DNA of 15,906 bases, from positions 1 through 15,906 of the forward strand of contig JBIKLI010000067.1 in NCBI GenBank assembly GCA_044359885.1, in the 5' to 3' direction. The translations under genes and the position numbers were made by a program. Numbering within the stretch: the first letter of the stretch is position 1; each line of letters starts with the position of its first letter. Of this stretch, positions 13,845-15,906 are shown piece by piece. The notes under the pieces were generated by a model. That model ran no database searches, was not told the origin of the DNA, and saw only the letters and a list, made by a program, of their open reading frames with translations. The DNA comes from CAIOSQ01 sp044359885 (GTDB lineage Bacteria > Pseudomonadota > Alphaproteobacteria > CACIAM-22H2).

Positions 13845-14939
13845 TCAGCCGGCGCGCGGCGCGGCTGCCGCCGGTCCGATCCGTCGTCCCGATTCCGCGT
13901 CGAAGACATGTATCGCCGCCGCCGGGACATGCATGCGCGCGACGCCGATGCCGAGACCGCCGTCTCCGCCCTCGACCTGGACGACGAAGTCGTCGCCGCC
14001 GGCCTTGCCGTGGAGCAGGCGTGCCGCGCCGAGTTCCTCACGGAAATCGACATCTATGTCGAATACGTTGGCGGAATGATCGCCCGCCGCCGGGACGCAA
14101 TGCTCGGGCCGGATCCCGATCACGACGCGCTGGCCTGCCCGCAAGTCCGACCGATCGAGGTCCCAGCGCAGCCCCGCCGTGGCGACCGACCCGGGGCCGG
14201 CCACCTCCCCTTCGAGCATGTTCATCGGGGGTGTTCCGATGAAGCCAGCGACGAAGCGCGTGGCGGGCGCGCGGTAGACCTCGGCCGGCGTGCCCACCTG
14301 CTCGATCACGCCTTGGTTCATCACCACCAGGCGGTCGGCCAGCGTCATCGCCTCGATCTGGTCATGCGTGACGAAAATCGACGTGCTGCGCAGCCGGTTG
14401 TGGAGCTTGCGGATCTCGATCCGCATCTGCACGCGCAGCTTGGCATCCAGATTAGAAAGCGGTTCATCGAACAGGAACAGCTTGGGCGATCGGATCATCG
14501 CGCGCCCCATCGCGACGCGCTGGCGCTGGCCACCCGAGAGCTGGGCCGGCCGCCGGTCCAGGAATTCCTCAAGGCCGACGGTGCGCGCGATGTCACGGAC
14601 CCGTTCGTCCCGTTGCGCCCGCGGCACGCCACCGACCTTCAGCGCATAGCCGATGTTCTCGGCGACGGTCATGTGCGGATAGAGCGCGTAGTTCTGGAAC
14701 ACCATCGCGCAGCCGCGCGCCCGCGGCTCGAGTTCGTTCACGATTTCGCCGCCGATGGCGATCTGCCCGGCAGTGATCTCCTCGAGACCCGCAATCATGC
14801 GCAGCAGGGTCGACTTGCCGCAGCCAGACGGACCGAGAACGACGACGAACTCGCCGGAAGAAATGGCCAGATCGACCCCCCGCACCACTTCGGTGCGCGC
14901 GAACCGCTTGCGCACGCCGGCGATCAGAACGTCAGCCAT
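13845..14939 (-). CDS. ugpC: sn-glycerol-3-phosphate ABC transporter ATPase UgpC
   Basis: This 364-aa ATPase powers sn-glycerol-3-phosphate import through UgpA-UgpE. It has all catalytic motifs: Walker A GPSGCGKST (36-44), Q-loop Gln82 in VFQNYALYPHM, signature LSGGQ (134-138), Walker B LFLFDEP (Asp158, Glu159) and H-loop His192. A C-terminal regulatory domain follows (FIGTPPMNML, VIGIRPEH, IHVFDAESGRRIG). The similarity to E. coli UgpC is close, including FVAGFIGTPPMNML against FVASFIGSPAMNLL. The ATG at 14939 follows GAGGAG at 6 bp and lies 19 bp after the ugpE stop, so it is in one operon with ugpA and ugpE. It is intact, in contrast to the second ATPase immediately downstream. Confidence 0.9.
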   Translation of the reverse strand: MADVLIAGVRKRFARTEVVRGVDLAISSGEFVVVLGPSGCGKSTLLRMIAGLEEITAGQIAIGGEIVNELEPRARGCAMVFQNYALYPHMTVAENIGYALKVGGVPRAQRDERVRDIARTVGLEEFLDRRPAQLSGGQRQRVAMGRAMIRSPKLFLFDEPLSNLDAKLRVQMRIEIRKLHNRLRSTSIFVTHDQIEAMTLADRLVVMNQGVIEQVGTPAEVYRAPATRFVAGFIGTPPMNMLEGEVAGPGSVATAGLRWDLDRSDLRAGQRVVIGIRPEHCVPAAGDHSANVFDIDVDFREELGAARLLHGKAGGDDFVVQVEGGDGGLGIGVARMHVPAAAIHVFDAESGRRIGPAAAAPRAG

Positions 14940-14958
14940 CGTAAATCTCCTCGCATCG

Positions 14959-15852
14959 TCATTTCTCGGTGCTCACGAGACCGCGCACGAAGTAGCCCTG
15001 CATCAAGACGACGACCAGGAGCGGCGGGATCATCACCAGCAGCGTCGCCGCCATGGCCTCGTTCCAGATCGGAGGCTGACCGAACAGCGGCCCGGGTACG
15101 ATCTTCTGGAGCATCATCGTCGCCGTCGCGCGCGACGGATCGGTGACGACGAGGAGGGGCCAGAGATACTGGTTCCAGGAATACACGAACATGATCGTCG
15201 CGAGCGCCGCCATGTTCGTGCGCGACAGCGGCAGAAGGATATCGAAGAAGAATCGCATCGGCCCGGCGCCGTCCATCTTCGCCGCCTCGGCGAGCTCGTC
15301 GGGAATGGTCATGAAGAACTGGCGGTAGAGGAACGTTCCCGTCGCCGTCGCGACCAGAGGCAGCACGAGACCGGTGTAGGTGTTGAGCAGGTTGACCTGG
15401 GGGAGCCCGACGGAGACTCCCAACGCGCCCAACAGCACGTGGAATGGCTCCAGCACGTTCGAGGCGACCGCGTAGGTCGGGACGATTCGCACTTCCAGCG
15501 GCAGCATCAAGGTGACGAAGATCAACCAGAACATCAGCATCCGGCCGCGGTAGCGGAAGAACACGATCGAGAAAGCCGAGATCGCAGCCAACGCGATCTT
15601 GCCGGCCGTGACGCCGACTGCGACGATCAGGCTGTTGAGCATCTTTTCGCCGAACTTGGCCTTCTGCCAGACACGGGCGTAGTTCTCGGCCATGTCCGAT
15701 CCGGGCCACAGCGGCATCGGCACGCGGTTCACGGTCGGCAGGTCGTGGGTCGAGGCTACGAAGACGATCCAGATCGGCAGGGCGGCAAGGACCAGCCCGA
15801 CGATCATCAGGACATGGGTCGCGGCGTCGAGAATCGGCGTGCGTTCGATCAT
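14959..15852 (-). CDS. ugpE: sn-glycerol-3-phosphate ABC transporter permease UgpE
   Basis: This 297-aa inner-membrane permease matches E. coli UgpE along its length: MIERTPILDAATHVLMIVG at the start, FVTLMLPLEVRIVPTY, FLYRQFFMTIPDELAEAAKM, the coupling loop DGAGPMRFFFDILLPLSRTN, YSWNQYLWPLLVVTD and the ending YFVRGLVSTEK. About six transmembrane helices are expected. The ATG at 15852 lies 7 bp after the ugpA stop, with AGGTGA overlapping that stop as ribosome site, so translation is probably coupled. With UgpA it forms the membrane channel for glycerol-3-phosphate and glycerophosphodiesters. Confidence 0.92.
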   Translation of the reverse strand: MIERTPILDAATHVLMIVGLVLAALPIWIVFVASTHDLPTVNRVPMPLWPGSDMAENYARVWQKAKFGEKMLNSLIVAVGVTAGKIALAAISAFSIVFFRYRGRMLMFWLIFVTLMLPLEVRIVPTYAVASNVLEPFHVLLGALGVSVGLPQVNLLNTYTGLVLPLVATATGTFLYRQFFMTIPDELAEAAKMDGAGPMRFFFDILLPLSRTNMAALATIMFVYSWNQYLWPLLVVTDPSRATATMMLQKIVPGPLFGQPPIWNEAMAATLLVMIPPLLVVVLMQGYFVRGLVSTEK

Positions 15853-15859
15853 CGTCGGA

Positions 15860-15906
15860 TCACCTGTAATGGACCTTGCGCTCGACGTAGCGGAACTGCA
15901 CGAAGG
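15860..15906 (-). CDS. ugpA: sn-glycerol-3-phosphate ABC transporter permease UgpA (C-terminal end only)
   Basis: Only the last 15 codons lie in the window. They read FVQFRYVERKVHYR before a TGA at 15862-15860, closely matching the C-terminus of E. coli UgpA (QFRYVERKVRYQ). Its position directly upstream of ugpE, with a 7-bp gap, supports the call. The binding protein UgpB is probably encoded further upstream, beyond the right edge, because no UgpB gene lies between ugpA and ugpC. Confidence 0.8.
   Translation of the reverse strand, partial: FVQFRYVERKVHYR

Overview
The window is GC-rich DNA with dense coding and long antisense open frames. It comes from a Gram-negative bacterium, most likely an alphaproteobacterium, an inference from protein style and base composition that was not tested. 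Nearly every gene concerns phosphorus scavenging. In order these are the 3' part of phoB, a Tat-exported PhoX phosphatase, a Nudix-like regulator divergent from a PPP-type metallophosphatase, a second PhoX divergent from a cytochrome b561-YceI fusion, an IS630-type transposase relic, a cytoplasmic metallophosphoesterase, and two tandem CUT1-type ABC transporter cassettes. The second cassette is a recognisable sn-glycerol-3-phosphate (Ugp) system.

Left part (1-4360, mostly + strand): phoB is followed within 62 bp by phoX. Between them lie three 7-bp Pho half-sites at exact 11-bp steps. phoX converges on a Nudix/winged-helix (NrtR-like) gene, with a perfect 14-bp inverted repeat at the junction. 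The NrtR-like gene diverges from a metallophosphatase that starts at TTG, and the short, AT-richer gap between them holds two dyads that could be operators.

Middle (4360-8590): a second phoX on the minus strand ends in a good intrinsic terminator and has a Pho box upstream. The divergent gene encodes a cytochrome b561 fused to a YceI domain through a segment that looks like a signal peptide. A 754-bp deleted and frameshifted IS630-type relic follows.

Right part (8589-15906, all minus strand): transcription runs from the right edge through ugpA (partial), ugpE and ugpC, all looking intact. It continues into a second cassette of ATPase, permease, permease and solute-binding protein, and then to a metallophosphoesterase. 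The second cassette has its own Pho box but carries four lesions: a Walker B Glu-to-Val change and a C-terminal frameshift in the ATPase, an amber codon in the first permease, and a frameshift in the binding protein. Either it is a decaying duplicate phosphodiester or glycerophosphate importer, or the sequence has local errors.

Inferred working model: PhoB activates extracytoplasmic phosphatases (the two PhoX enzymes), uptake of glycerol-phosphate compounds (Ugp and the second cassette) and intracellular hydrolysis by the metallophosphoesterases. I see no tRNA, rRNA or CRISPR array, and no clearly new multi-gene system. The most interesting points are the selective decay of one transporter, the predicted inactive-Nudix regulator paired with a phosphatase, and the b561-YceI fusion.
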